From the NCBI GenBank assembly GCA_013139225.1, contig WTBG01000025.1, forward strand, positions 1 to 10,213: a stretch of 10,213 bases of DNA, given 5' to 3'. Below, one piece after another: positions 1 through 7,078 of the stretch. The number at the start of each line of letters is the position of its first letter. Position 1 is the stretch's first letter. The position numbers and the translations under genes were made by a program. The notes under the pieces are model-generated. The model searched no databases, was not told the origin of the DNA, and was given only the letters and a program-made list of their open reading frames with translations. The DNA comes from Deltaproteobacteria bacterium. GTDB taxonomy: Bacteria; Desulfobacterota; WTBG01.

Positions 1-2009
1 CCGGATGCGAGATAGTCTCCAGAGTTGTCATAGACATCAATCCTGACACCGTTGGATTCTTTCCCTAAGCCGCAACCGGAAAATCGTTGTCCCTTATAGC
101 CATATGATATAAATCGTTTCCACCCCATCTCATATGCCGCGCAGATAAGCCTTGCATCACACTCATCTCCTTCAGGTGGAAAATCTCTGGCGTTCAGCAC
201 CAGTACCTTCTCGTTTTCTTTAGGAGTCCGCAATGTGTTACGTGTTGACCAGTCAATAAAGCGATACGTGCTTGATGCGTTTTCATTAAGTTTGGGGGAA
301 GAGGCAAAAATTCTTGTCAGGGTGTCTCTTATGATATGTAGAACGGAACTACGTTTCTTGTTTCCAGTTCCGAAGTGGCGATCGTTGAGGTAAGTCAATA
401 CATCAATCGCACGGTCCTTCATTTCATCGCTTTCGCTGGCTTCTTCAAAAAGGGTCTGGCAAAAATACTTGAGCGAGTTATAATCCCAGACGGAGATATT
501 TTTCAGGTAGTAATTCTTAACGTCTGAGATGTTGGTTGATCTGAAACCCTTCTGTATTGTCTGAGAACTCTTGGATGTTGCTGCAGAAATCGATACCCCG
601 GATGTCATTTTGTCGTGTAACTGGTCGGAGGGTGTTGTAACCACTTCACCAAACTTGTTGGTGCATATGAGTGTCTTGGTCCCATCTCCCTTGCCTGCAT
701 CTTTGACCGTGAATATAAAGGAACCACCATCAGTGGAGCTGCCGCCACGGGCATTCCAGTACTTATCCGCAATGGGGCAAAAGCGGCTGTCCTCTGAGGC
801 CAGGTTTTGCAGGGTAGCGTCAATAGCCTGCTTCTCTGAGCAGATGAGGCCTATTTGAACGTCTCCTTCCTGCAGGGCAAAAACCTGCGGGCGTAACATA
901 GCCGTATCGGTAATGCCAATTAACTGAAAGTAGTTTTCATAAGGATTATTACGGGCAATGATGAAAAACCATGGACCGTCAGGAGAACTCTGAGTGTGTA
1001 CTGACTGAATGTATCTGTAAATATGCTGTTTTTCAAGCGGCAACAGATCAAAATCATGTTCGGTAGTAGGTGCCATTGCTTCAATAATATATTCCATCGG
1101 ATATTCGTACGTACGATTCCATAAATCAAACAGCAAGATAGATACCTCGGTGTCCGTTAAGAATTGAGGAAATATATTTTGCTGTTTTAAGTATTCACTG
1201 ACCGAGTGGTAATTAGCGAAGTCACCGTTATGTACCAAGGCTTCATCCATTCCACTGAAAGGATGCGCGCCACCTGGATGCCATACTCGTCCCTTGGTGG
1301 GATAGCGCTGATGGGCAATCCAGCCGTGAGCCTTGAAATCATCCAGAAGATAATACTTAGCAACTTGTTCAGCATAACCTACTATTTTTAAGATCATAAT
1401 GTTTCTGCCGTGAGACAGGACAAAAGCCTGCTTTTCTCCCAGAGAGGCGTAAAACTTCTGGTTAATGCGGAAGGAATTTTGATAGATGAATTCATCTTCG
1501 GCTCTTTGGATGTCCATGTCCTGAAGCCTGTTTTCCTCGACAAATCGTCCCAGCACATCCTTTTTGACACGGACAAAATAGCGCCATACATCCGGAGGTT
1601 TGGTCTCCAAACCTTCTACATCCCGGTAATCGTCGTAGGTGGGGATGCGTTCAGCCTTGTGGACTTCTAAAAAAGGGGTTATGTTAGATGTCTCCACCCC
1701 TGGGCGGGATTCCGGATCGAGCAGAGCTATCTGTAGCATATAGTGAGTGTCTAAGACTTCCTGAGTTACACCCAGGTCATCTGCGGATAGACCAACTGCT
1801 GCAATGCCGCCGCCCTTGCCGTTTCCCCTGTTGTGCATTTGAACCGAAGGCTCAAAAATGTGGCGACCGCTTATGGGAATTGATGAGATAAAACCGGTAA
1901 CACCACAACCCCCTTCTTCCGCAGATTTTTTTATGGGGATGTTTTCGTGTGGCAACTTCGCCCTGGAGTCAAGAATTTTATCTATGGTCATGTCGTGATT
2001 TTGTTTCAT
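1..2009 (-). CDS. gltB1: Fused class II glutamine amidotransferase (GltB1-type) and GXGXG (GltB3-type) protein, 3' end outside window
   Basis: One uninterrupted frame of 669 codons runs off the left edge with no stop in the window. It reads as the glutaminase part of a split glutamate synthase: glutamine is hydrolysed and ammonia passed to an FMN subunit. Visible motifs are EGGCGVTGF with candidate nucleophile Cys35, HQRYPTKG at 233-240 (Arg235), HNGD at 260-263, and TDTE at 285-288. Cys35 must be N-terminal to act, so a propeptide of about 34 residues would be removed, as in GltB. From about residue 600 the sequence changes to a GXGXG (GltB3) domain, with SYGYKGQRFSG and a following glycine-rich stretch. 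The start at 2009 (MKQNHD) is preceded by AAGGAA at 12 bases; ATG at 1991 is an in-frame alternative. The gene lies 180 bases after the GltB2-type gene on the same strand. An N-methylglutamate-synthase-like role is possible. The domain calls are firm; the substrate is inferred. Confidence 0.85.
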   Translation of the reverse strand, partial: MKQNHDMTIDKILDSRAKLPHENIPIKKSAEEGGCGVTGFISSIPISGRHIFEPSVQMHNRGNGKGGGIAAVGLSADDLGVTQEVLDTHYMLQIALLDPESRPGVETSNITPFLEVHKAERIPTYDDYRDVEGLETKPPDVWRYFVRVKKDVLGRFVEENRLQDMDIQRAEDEFIYQNSFRINQKFYASLGEKQAFVLSHGRNIMILKIVGYAEQVAKYYLLDDFKAHGWIAHQRYPTKGRVWHPGGAHPFSGMDEALVHNGDFANYHSVSEYLKQQNIFPQFLTDTEVSILLFDLWNRTYEYPMEYIIEAMAPTTEHDFDLLPLEKQHIYRYIQSVHTQSSPDGPWFFIIARNNPYENYFQLIGITDTAMLRPQVFALQEGDVQIGLICSEKQAIDATLQNLASEDSRFCPIADKYWNARGGSSTDGGSFIFTVKDAGKGDGTKTLICTNKFGEVVTTPSDQLHDKMTSGVSISAATSKSSQTIQKGFRSTNISDVKNYYLKNISVWDYNSLKYFCQTLFEEASESDEMKDRAIDVLTYLNDRHFGTGNKKRSSVLHIIRDTLTRIFASSPKLNENASSTYRFIDWSTRNTLRTPKENEKVLVLNARDFPPEGDECDARLICAAYEMGWKRFISYGYKGQRFSGCGLGKESNGVRIDVYDNSGDYLAS

Positions 2010-2189
2010 TAACGGTTATGTTTCCTTTATTTATATTTTTCACGGCGTCCTCGGCCTGCCCCGTTAAATGTTTACCATGTGTAATGCTTGGTTGTGTAAG
2101 GAGTAAATTGTTCCACTGGGGCAATGCTTATTTCTTCATAGCGAAGCTATTTATCTGGGGCTGATCTCCGTGGTGAATACTTCCTTGAT
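2010..2189 (-). other. Structured-looking gap before the glutaminase gene
   Basis: These 180 bases contain no gene. On the minus strand they carry the ACCACGGAGATC word, a tight hairpin ATAGC-TTC-GCTAT (2138-2150), and a TGCCCC/GGGGCA pair (2118-2123 with 2057-2062) enclosing two TTACACA direct repeats, followed by a GC-rich GGGGCAGGCCGAGGACGCCGTG block. The glutaminase ribosome site (AAGGAA) lies near 2022-2027. It may be a cis-acting leader RNA or another dispersed repeat; I do not recognise it. Confidence 0.4.
2163..2183 (-). repeat. ACCACRGAGATC repeat word, downstream of gltB2
   Basis: On the minus strand this reads GAAGTATTCACCACGGAGATC. It matches the word at 7821-7841 at 18 of 21 positions. 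It begins 6 bases past the GltB2-type stop codon. Such CCACGGAGATC words are dispersed in non-coding DNA of several anaerobic lineages. Confidence 0.6.
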
Positions 2190-3737
2190 TTAAATTATAA
2201 CTGCATTTCGGGGAGCAGCTTGATATTGAGCTCTTTCACTCTCATCAAGATAATCGAGGTGGACCATAAGATCAGTGCGACCTACCAGTTCTCTGAGAGT
2301 TTTCATACCGAATTGTCTCAAAAGCTCGCACCATTGTTTGCGCCATGCCATATACATGTTGACTATTCGCTGTTCGGTCCATTCCTCAGTAATCATATAC
2401 CCCAGCTCTGCATCAGTTGATGCAATCCCGCGTGCGCACCCGCGTCCGCTTTCACAGTTGCCGCATCGGACGCATTCCAGGGCAACCAGTTCGGCAGTGC
2501 CAATGACCACACCGTCAGCACCGAGGGCTATTGACTTCGCTACATCCATTGCGTTTCGAATGCCGCCACTGGCAATGAGACAAATCTCATCCCTAACGCC
2601 TTCTTCCTGTAAAAATCTATGCACCTTAGGGATGGCATATTCAATGGGCATAGCTATGTTTTTCTTAGCTATATCTGGCGCAGCTCCTGTGCCGCCATAG
2701 CTTCCATCTATGTGGATGATATGTGCACCTGCATAGTAGCTGCCAACTGCTACCATATCTACGTCTGTGGGAGTGGAAACCTTGACTGAAACCAGCGCAT
2801 GAGGATTGATTTCTTTAATCCAGTCAACATGTTTTTTGTGATCCTCAACCGAGTAGACGCTGTGGAATGGGAATGGTGAAAACAGGGCACTACCCACGAC
2901 TGTCTCCCTCATGGCTGCAACCTCAGGAGTCACTTTATCTCCCAACAGGTGACCTCCCAGACCAGGCTTGGCACCCTGGGCGTATTTGAACTCTATTACA
3001 GGAGAGTGAAGTATTGTTTCCTCTGTTACGCCAAAAAGCCCGGTAGCAACCTGTGTGATAACGTAGTCGGCATAGGGGACCAACTCAACAGGATAGCCTC
3101 CTTCTCCAGTACAAGTCAGGGTGTTAATACGTTTGGCTGCCCGTGCCCTACCCACAATGACAGGTAATGCGGTAGAGCCGTAAGACATACCGCCACCGTA
3201 GCACGGTATGGAAAGCGTTTTTTCCGGACGGCCGTCATTGCGTTTGTTAAGGTCGATGCTGGTATCAATTTCTTCGTCGTTAAGATCCAGGCGATTCTTC
3301 GTTTGAGGCAGTTTGAAACGAAGCTTATCAAACCCGCCGCCTGAATTGCCGAGATTATACTCCAGATCAACGATAGGAAAGTTGCCGGTTTCCGCCATTT
3401 CCCAATTTCCGATTATCATATCTGAGGTCCAACGATAATCACCAAGGGTTTCCTGAATTGGATTTAAGCGCAAGGTCAATGCATGTTCCGGACAGCGATC
3501 TACACAAAAGAAATCATTTTCCTTACATATAAAGCCGATGCATTTGTGTTCTTTGGGACGCAATGGCTGAGAGAAATTGTCGTATCTGGGATGTACCCCG
3601 TAGGGACAAAGCTCTGCACATAGACCACAGGAAATGCAGTTGGAATTCCGTCTGATGGTATATTTACCGATGGTATTGCGAAACCGTGAAGGGGTAGTTT
3701 TGATCTCTATGTTCATTATTAAGTTTCTGTCATTCAT
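2190..3737 (-). CDS. gltB2: Glutamate synthase FMN subunit (GltB2-type) with N-terminal 2x[4Fe-4S] ferredoxin domain
   Basis: A complete 515-residue protein. Residues 34-45 carry CxxCxxCxxxCP and residues 66-83 a second set (C66, C71, C78, C82-P), so two [4Fe-4S] clusters are expected. The rest is the glutamate synthase FMN/TIM-barrel domain. Signatures include IPCYGGGMSYGS, KPGLGGHLLG, SVKVST (candidate catalytic-site Lys), HIDGSYGGTGAAP, ASGGIRNAMDVAKSIALGADG, and a late cysteine block CVRCGNC...GRGCARG resembling the 3Fe-4S ligands. It would combine ammonia with 2-oxoglutarate using electrons from its ferredoxin domain. No NAD(P)H/FAD small subunit is nearby, so reduced ferredoxin is the likely donor. 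ATG 3737 is chosen because AGG lies 8 bases upstream; ATG 3716 has no visible ribosome site. The upstream gap of 227 bases holds an inverted repeat, so this gene may have its own transcript. Glutamate as product is inferred; a relative acting on another amine is possible. Confidence 0.9.
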   Translation of the reverse strand: MNDRNLIMNIEIKTTPSRFRNTIGKYTIRRNSNCISCGLCAELCPYGVHPRYDNFSQPLRPKEHKCIGFICKENDFFCVDRCPEHALTLRLNPIQETLGDYRWTSDMIIGNWEMAETGNFPIVDLEYNLGNSGGGFDKLRFKLPQTKNRLDLNDEEIDTSIDLNKRNDGRPEKTLSIPCYGGGMSYGSTALPVIVGRARAAKRINTLTCTGEGGYPVELVPYADYVITQVATGLFGVTEETILHSPVIEFKYAQGAKPGLGGHLLGDKVTPEVAAMRETVVGSALFSPFPFHSVYSVEDHKKHVDWIKEINPHALVSVKVSTPTDVDMVAVGSYYAGAHIIHIDGSYGGTGAAPDIAKKNIAMPIEYAIPKVHRFLQEEGVRDEICLIASGGIRNAMDVAKSIALGADGVVIGTAELVALECVRCGNCESGRGCARGIASTDAELGYMITEEWTEQRIVNMYMAWRKQWCELLRQFGMKTLRELVGRTDLMVHLDYLDESERAQYQAAPRNAVII

Positions 3738-3799
3738 GTCTAATACCTGATGCAGGATACATGTTTCATAATCTAAGGAATAACAATTTAATAAACAAA

Positions 3800-3955
3800 C
3801 CCGAAATACGATGTCGAAATTCGAAACAAATCCGAAATCTAAATATCAAATGTTCAAAACGTTATTTCTTCTAAAACATAATGCATAATGTTTTGTATTT
3901 TATGTTTTGGTCATTTGTATTTGTTTCGAGCTTCGAATTTCTGATTTAGAATTTT
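3800..3955. repeat. AT-rich imperfect inverted repeat, copy A
   Basis: The gap between the two GltB2-type genes is a long imperfect palindrome. CGAAACAAAT (3822-3831) pairs perfectly with ATTTGTTTCG (3919-3928). Arms continue with TTCGAA/CCGAAA words outside and TTTTGGTCATTTG/CAAATG words inside, around a centre near 3880. Its word order matches the copy at 9362-9517. It could fold as a long stem in RNA or be a mobile, non-coding element; no coding content is seen. Confidence 0.72.
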
Positions 3956-3964
3956 TTTTGTGTT

Positions 3965-5359
3965 CTATTTTCTTTCTCCAAAAATAGGAGCAAAGTTTTC
4001 TTTCTCTAGATCCTGAAAGAACATAGCCCTTCCTACTTCACCTCTAAGCCTCCTGACTTCACGGATACCCATAGCACCCATCACTTCAATCAACTGGTTG
4101 CGCCAGGCAGCTATCAGGTTGATGATGCGCTGGCTCCCCCACTCTGGATCGAGGTCTTCCAGCTTCACCGGACACGGTAACCCTTCCACACACCGATAAC
4201 ACACTCGGCATTCCAAGGCAATTAAGAGTGGGGTGTCAACCGTTACCCCATCTGCACCGCAGACAATCGATTTGGCCATATGTTCCGCCATGGCGATTCC
4301 GCCGGTGAATACCAGCTTGACCTTCTGTCTGATCAACTTTTCAACAAGCTTAAGATGAATCTCTCTAATCATTTCTTTTAAAAAGCGTGGCCTTTCAGAA
4401 TCGAGCTCATTACCATGATTATCCGCATAGAAATGGAGCGTATCCGCATCAGCCTGTGTGAGGTTAACTGCACGATCTGCTGCCTGTGTATTGAGTGGAA
4501 TGCCAACGGATATAATTAAATCGGGTTTAAGGGCGCGCAATCTGGTGAACTCGTTCTCAATTCCTGATTCATAAGACAGTTCCACCATCCGGCTTTCTTT
4601 AATAAGACCGAGGTGATCCTTGTAGTTATCTTTTCTCAAACAGGGGACCAAACTATCGGCATAGGGTGCTAACGCCTCCGTGTAGTCCTCAGGTTTGATA
4701 AACATAAAGGTGTCCAGCAAATCTGCCGCCATGGCTGCTGCTAGTAAGACATTGTTACTTAAGAGACCGAATTCTGGTTGCTGGAACATAAGAGGGATGG
4801 GAATCTCCAAAATAGGAGGAAGATCCGAGGCGATGGTCATATCGTTCTTAAATTTTAACCGCATCAAACTTCGGGAAAGCTCTATGCAGGTGTTAATGTA
4901 TTCTCTGCCGTGGATGCCATCACGGGTAGGACGAACGATCTCGGACATGTCAGTCCACATAGAGTCAAACCCCTCGCCGACAAAGGGTCCTCGATAGCCT
5001 GCTCCGGAGACTGGTATTTTACCGGTGTGGGCCTGATACCAGGTTCGGTGTATGATGTCTGCGTTCCAGTAATCGTCTCCCAGAGTCCGGTACTCTGGAT
5101 TGATCACACGGGAGAATATTCCTTTGGTGCACTCCTGCACACAGCGGAAACAGCCCATACAGGTATAAAGATATTCAGGTGCATCCATGGAACTCATGTG
5201 ATGATAGTTATCCTTGAATATGTCATAGACACACTTTTTTTTGACACATTCCCTGCAACTACCGGCACAGTTTTCTCGGAACTCTACTGTGGCATATTTG
5301 CCGATAGGATAAAAACGCGGTAGCGTTGTTTTTATGGGTATATTATACTTTTTGGGCAT
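3965..5359 (-). CDS. Degenerate GltB2 paralogue: two-ferredoxin-cluster glutamate-synthase-like protein lacking FMN-site motifs
   Basis: A complete 464-residue protein. Its ends align by eye with the intact GltB2-type neighbour. Both begin with IKTT.PRF..IGKY before the first cysteines, and both end with a GGI.xA..xAKSI.xGADGV segment, a cysteine block (ALECRVCYRCVEGLPC) and a QRI.N...AWR.Q tail. The ferredoxin part has C31xxxC35xxC38xxxxC43 and C67xxCxxCxxxC77. The centre has diverged. The SVKVST lysine stretch is SVGIPL here. The DGSYGGTGAAP motif is replaced by a charged stretch around ADNHGNE. The GGHL motif is absent. It therefore probably lacks normal FMN/2-oxoglutarate chemistry. There is a strong GGAGG five bases before ATG 5359, and only 13 bases separate it from the metF stop, so it is almost surely in the metF operon. 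Likely roles are an electron-transfer or scaffold subunit of MetF/MetV or of the synthase. The frame is intact, so it is not a pseudogene. Confidence 0.85.
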   Translation of the reverse strand: MPKKYNIPIKTTLPRFYPIGKYATVEFRENCAGSCRECVKKKCVYDIFKDNYHHMSSMDAPEYLYTCMGCFRCVQECTKGIFSRVINPEYRTLGDDYWNADIIHRTWYQAHTGKIPVSGAGYRGPFVGEGFDSMWTDMSEIVRPTRDGIHGREYINTCIELSRSLMRLKFKNDMTIASDLPPILEIPIPLMFQQPEFGLLSNNVLLAAAMAADLLDTFMFIKPEDYTEALAPYADSLVPCLRKDNYKDHLGLIKESRMVELSYESGIENEFTRLRALKPDLIISVGIPLNTQAADRAVNLTQADADTLHFYADNHGNELDSERPRFLKEMIREIHLKLVEKLIRQKVKLVFTGGIAMAEHMAKSIVCGADGVTVDTPLLIALECRVCYRCVEGLPCPVKLEDLDPEWGSQRIINLIAAWRNQLIEVMGAMGIREVRRLRGEVGRAMFFQDLEKENFAPIFGERK

Positions 5360-5372
5360 GCGACCCTCCAGA

Positions 5373-6305
5373 CTATGTTGGCTCAGGGCGTGGCAGGAGA
5401 CCTGCGGCCTTGACGACTTCTCCTACTTTCTCCTCCCACTCAATAGCCATAATATGGACGCCATGGACATCTTTTATCTCTCGTAGCTCAGCAATCGTCT
5501 CAACGCACAATTTGATCCCTTCCTCAGGGCACTTTTCTTTCGGAACACTTGCCATACGTTTTATCACGGACTCGGGCACATCCATACCTGCAACCTTTTC
5601 TGCCATATATTTGGCCATCCCTGCTGATTTCAAAGGGGTAACTCCAGCCAGGATGTGGGCCTTTTCGGTTAAGCCCTCTTCGCGTGCCATCTTTATCCAT
5701 TCTTTAAATCGGTCCAGGTTGTAAACGCACTGTGTCTGAATAAAATCAACACCCGCATCGATCTTTTTGGCAAGCCTGATAACACGATACTCAAACGGAT
5801 CGGCAAAAGGATTAGCAGCGGCCCCGATGAACATACGTGGAGGTTCTTTCAAATCGAACCCGCTCATGTCCTTGCCTTCTTCCCGCATGGCTCGAACGGC
5901 ATGAATCAGTTGTATTGAATCAATGTCAAAGACATTCATGGCGTCGGGTTGGCTGCCGAAGCTTTGGTGGTCACCTGAAAGACACAAGATGTTTTTAATG
6001 CCTAAAGAATATGCACCCATAATATCCGATTGCAGGGCAATGCGGTTGCGGTCCCGAGTGACCATTTGCATGACAGGTTCCAGACCCATTTGTAACAGAT
6101 GTGTACATGCTGTGATGCTGGACATTCTCACGATTGCTGTCTGGTTATCGGTTACATTCACCGCATCTACATAACCTTTCAATAACTCGGCTTTTTTGCT
6201 GATGACCCCAGGGTCTGACCCTCTGGGAGGACCGCATTCGGCAGTGACCGCAAAATCTCCTTTAGATAAAACTATTTGTAACTGGCTTAGTGATTTCTTG
6301 TTCAT
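5373..6305 (-). CDS. metF: Methylenetetrahydrofolate reductase, MetF
   Basis: A 310-residue single-domain flavin TIM barrel that reduces 5,10-methylene-THF to 5-methyl-THF. The motif AECGPPRG at 22-29 puts Glu23 where E. coli MetF has its catalytic Glu28 (EFFPPR). LSGDH at 109-113 puts Asp112 at the flavin-contacting Asp120 position. DFIQTQCVYN and ILAGVTPLKS are also typical. ATG 6305 is chosen because it overlaps the metV stop as ATGA, has AGAGAGGAT about nine bases upstream, and starts the conserved domain at the usual distance; the frame extends 19 codons further to ATG 6362 inside metV. Translational coupling to metV fits the MetV-MetF complexes of acetogens, where MetV carries extra metal sites. 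In an anaerobe this is the methyl-branch step of the Wood-Ljungdahl pathway, run forward or in reverse, as well as the methionine methyl supply. The identification is secure; the electron donor is not shown by the sequence. Confidence 0.93.
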   Translation of the reverse strand: MNKKSLSQLQIVLSKGDFAVTAECGPPRGSDPGVISKKAELLKGYVDAVNVTDNQTAIVRMSSITACTHLLQMGLEPVMQMVTRDRNRIALQSDIMGAYSLGIKNILCLSGDHQSFGSQPDAMNVFDIDSIQLIHAVRAMREEGKDMSGFDLKEPPRMFIGAAANPFADPFEYRVIRLAKKIDAGVDFIQTQCVYNLDRFKEWIKMAREEGLTEKAHILAGVTPLKSAGMAKYMAEKVAGMDVPESVIKRMASVPKEKCPEEGIKLCVETIAELREIKDVHGVHIMAIEWEEKVGEVVKAAGLLPRPEPT

Positions 6306-6970
6306 ATAATGTGATCCTCTCTGACTAATTTTCTTGGACCGCCTGCATTGCTGGAGCGCCAATCTTTGGGGGGGATATAATTCCTTAAATTATCCAATTG
6401 TCCCAAAGTCTTAAGACGGTCGATGATAAGTTGCCAGGCACAGTCAATATCGGGATCGATCTCACACTTGCCATCTTTCGAGCCTCCGCAGGGACCATTT
6501 AAAAGTCTCTTGGAGCAGCGTGCAATGGGACAGATGCCGCCGAATGTGGCAAGCTCGCAGTCACCACATCCTACGCATTCCTCTGTAAAAAGGCCCTGCT
6601 TTTCCAAAACGCCGATGAAGGTAGTGTTTACACCCGGCAGCACGGGAACCTTGTCAAAGCGCCTGGCGATATCCTGCACGCCGGCACCGCAGGCAAGGGA
6701 CAATACTGCATCGTTTCGGGCGATAGCTTCCGCCGCTTCCTGGATAAACTCGTCCTCGCACTGGCGCTCTATGGTTAGCTCTTCGATTTCAATCTCTTTA
6801 CCATCTTTTTTTAAGGTCAACCGCAAAGCGGATGTAAGAGTAGCTACTTCATCTTCTCCACCGGCGAAACAGGTCTTGACACAGGTACCGCAGCCCAAAA
6901 TTAGGAGCTTCTTGTAAGGTGCTACGGTTTTCTTGATTTCTGCCAGGGGTTTTTGTTCGCCAACTATCAT
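6302..6970 (-). CDS. metV: MetV, cysteine-rich partner of methylenetetrahydrofolate reductase
   Basis: A complete 222-residue protein. It belongs to the MTHFR C-terminal zinc-binding-type family (MetV), which forms a complex with MetF in acetogens and relatives. An N-terminal segment has C27xxC30xxxC34. The middle is an alpha/beta region ending in a glycine-rich LPGVNTTF stretch. The C-terminal metal-binding block runs from about 132 to 169: CVGCGDC, then ICPIARC, NGPCGG and GKCE. The start at 6970 has AAGGAG nine bases upstream. The 3' end overlaps metF by four bases. MetV probably helps deliver electrons to MetF flavin, possibly through the MvhD-type protein encoded just upstream. Family membership is seen in the sequence; the electron route is inferred from acetogen gene clusters. 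Confidence 0.9.
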   Translation of the reverse strand: MIVGEQKPLAEIKKTVAPYKKLLILGCGTCVKTCFAGGEDEVATLTSALRLTLKKDGKEIEIEELTIERQCEDEFIQEAAEAIARNDAVLSLACGAGVQDIARRFDKVPVLPGVNTTFIGVLEKQGLFTEECVGCGDCELATFGGICPIARCSKRLLNGPCGGSKDGKCEIDPDIDCAWQLIIDRLKTLGQLDNLRNYIPPKDWRSSNAGGPRKLVREDHII

Positions 6971-7078
6971 AGATTAGTTCTCCTTGTAAAAAATAGTATT
7001 GTTAAAAATTTACCACGAAGTTTAAGAAGAAAAGGAAGAGGGTTTTTATATTTCTTGCATGTCAGATTTATGGTGTTT
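6971..7078. other. Gap between mvhD and metV
   Basis: These 108 bases are AT-rich and contain no gene. They contain a short ATTTACCACGAAG word (7008-7020) related to the repeats described separately, and the metV ribosome site AAGGAG near 6980. No convincing terminator is seen, so read-through from mvhD into metV is plausible. Confidence 0.5.
7008..7020 (+). repeat. Short truncated copy of the ACCACRGAG word
   Basis: ATTTACCACGAAG in the mvhD-metV gap resembles the first half of the two longer words but is on the opposite strand. At 13 bases chance cannot be excluded. Confidence 0.35.

Noticed and set aside
605..1591. Several short minus-strand open frames suggesting a frameshifted or broken glutaminase gene
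   Set aside because: They are out of frame. The correct minus-strand frame reads without a stop from 2009 to the left edge with all class II glutaminase motifs, so no frameshift is needed.
2275..2700. 141-codon plus-strand open frame
   Set aside because: Antisense to the conserved C-terminal half of the GltB2-type gene; no support.
3800..3955. Intrinsic terminator between the two GltB2-type genes
   Set aside because: The palindrome is long and imperfect and no GC-rich stem with a T-run is seen in the coding direction; termination cannot be claimed.
3780..3960. CRISPR-like array in the AT-rich gap
   Set aside because: The repeated words are short, uneven and arranged as an inverted repeat; there are no regular direct repeats with spacers.
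4910..5323. 137-codon plus-strand open frame
   Set aside because: It lies wholly antisense to the GltB2 paralogue, has no family resemblance and no ribosome site.
6306..6362. 19-codon N-terminal extension of metF
   Set aside because: It lies inside metV; ATG 6305 with ATGA overlap and a good ribosome site fits the family start better.
6423..6917. 164-codon plus-strand open frame
   Set aside because: Antisense to metV; composition (Ser/Pro rich, few motifs) is that of a shadow frame.
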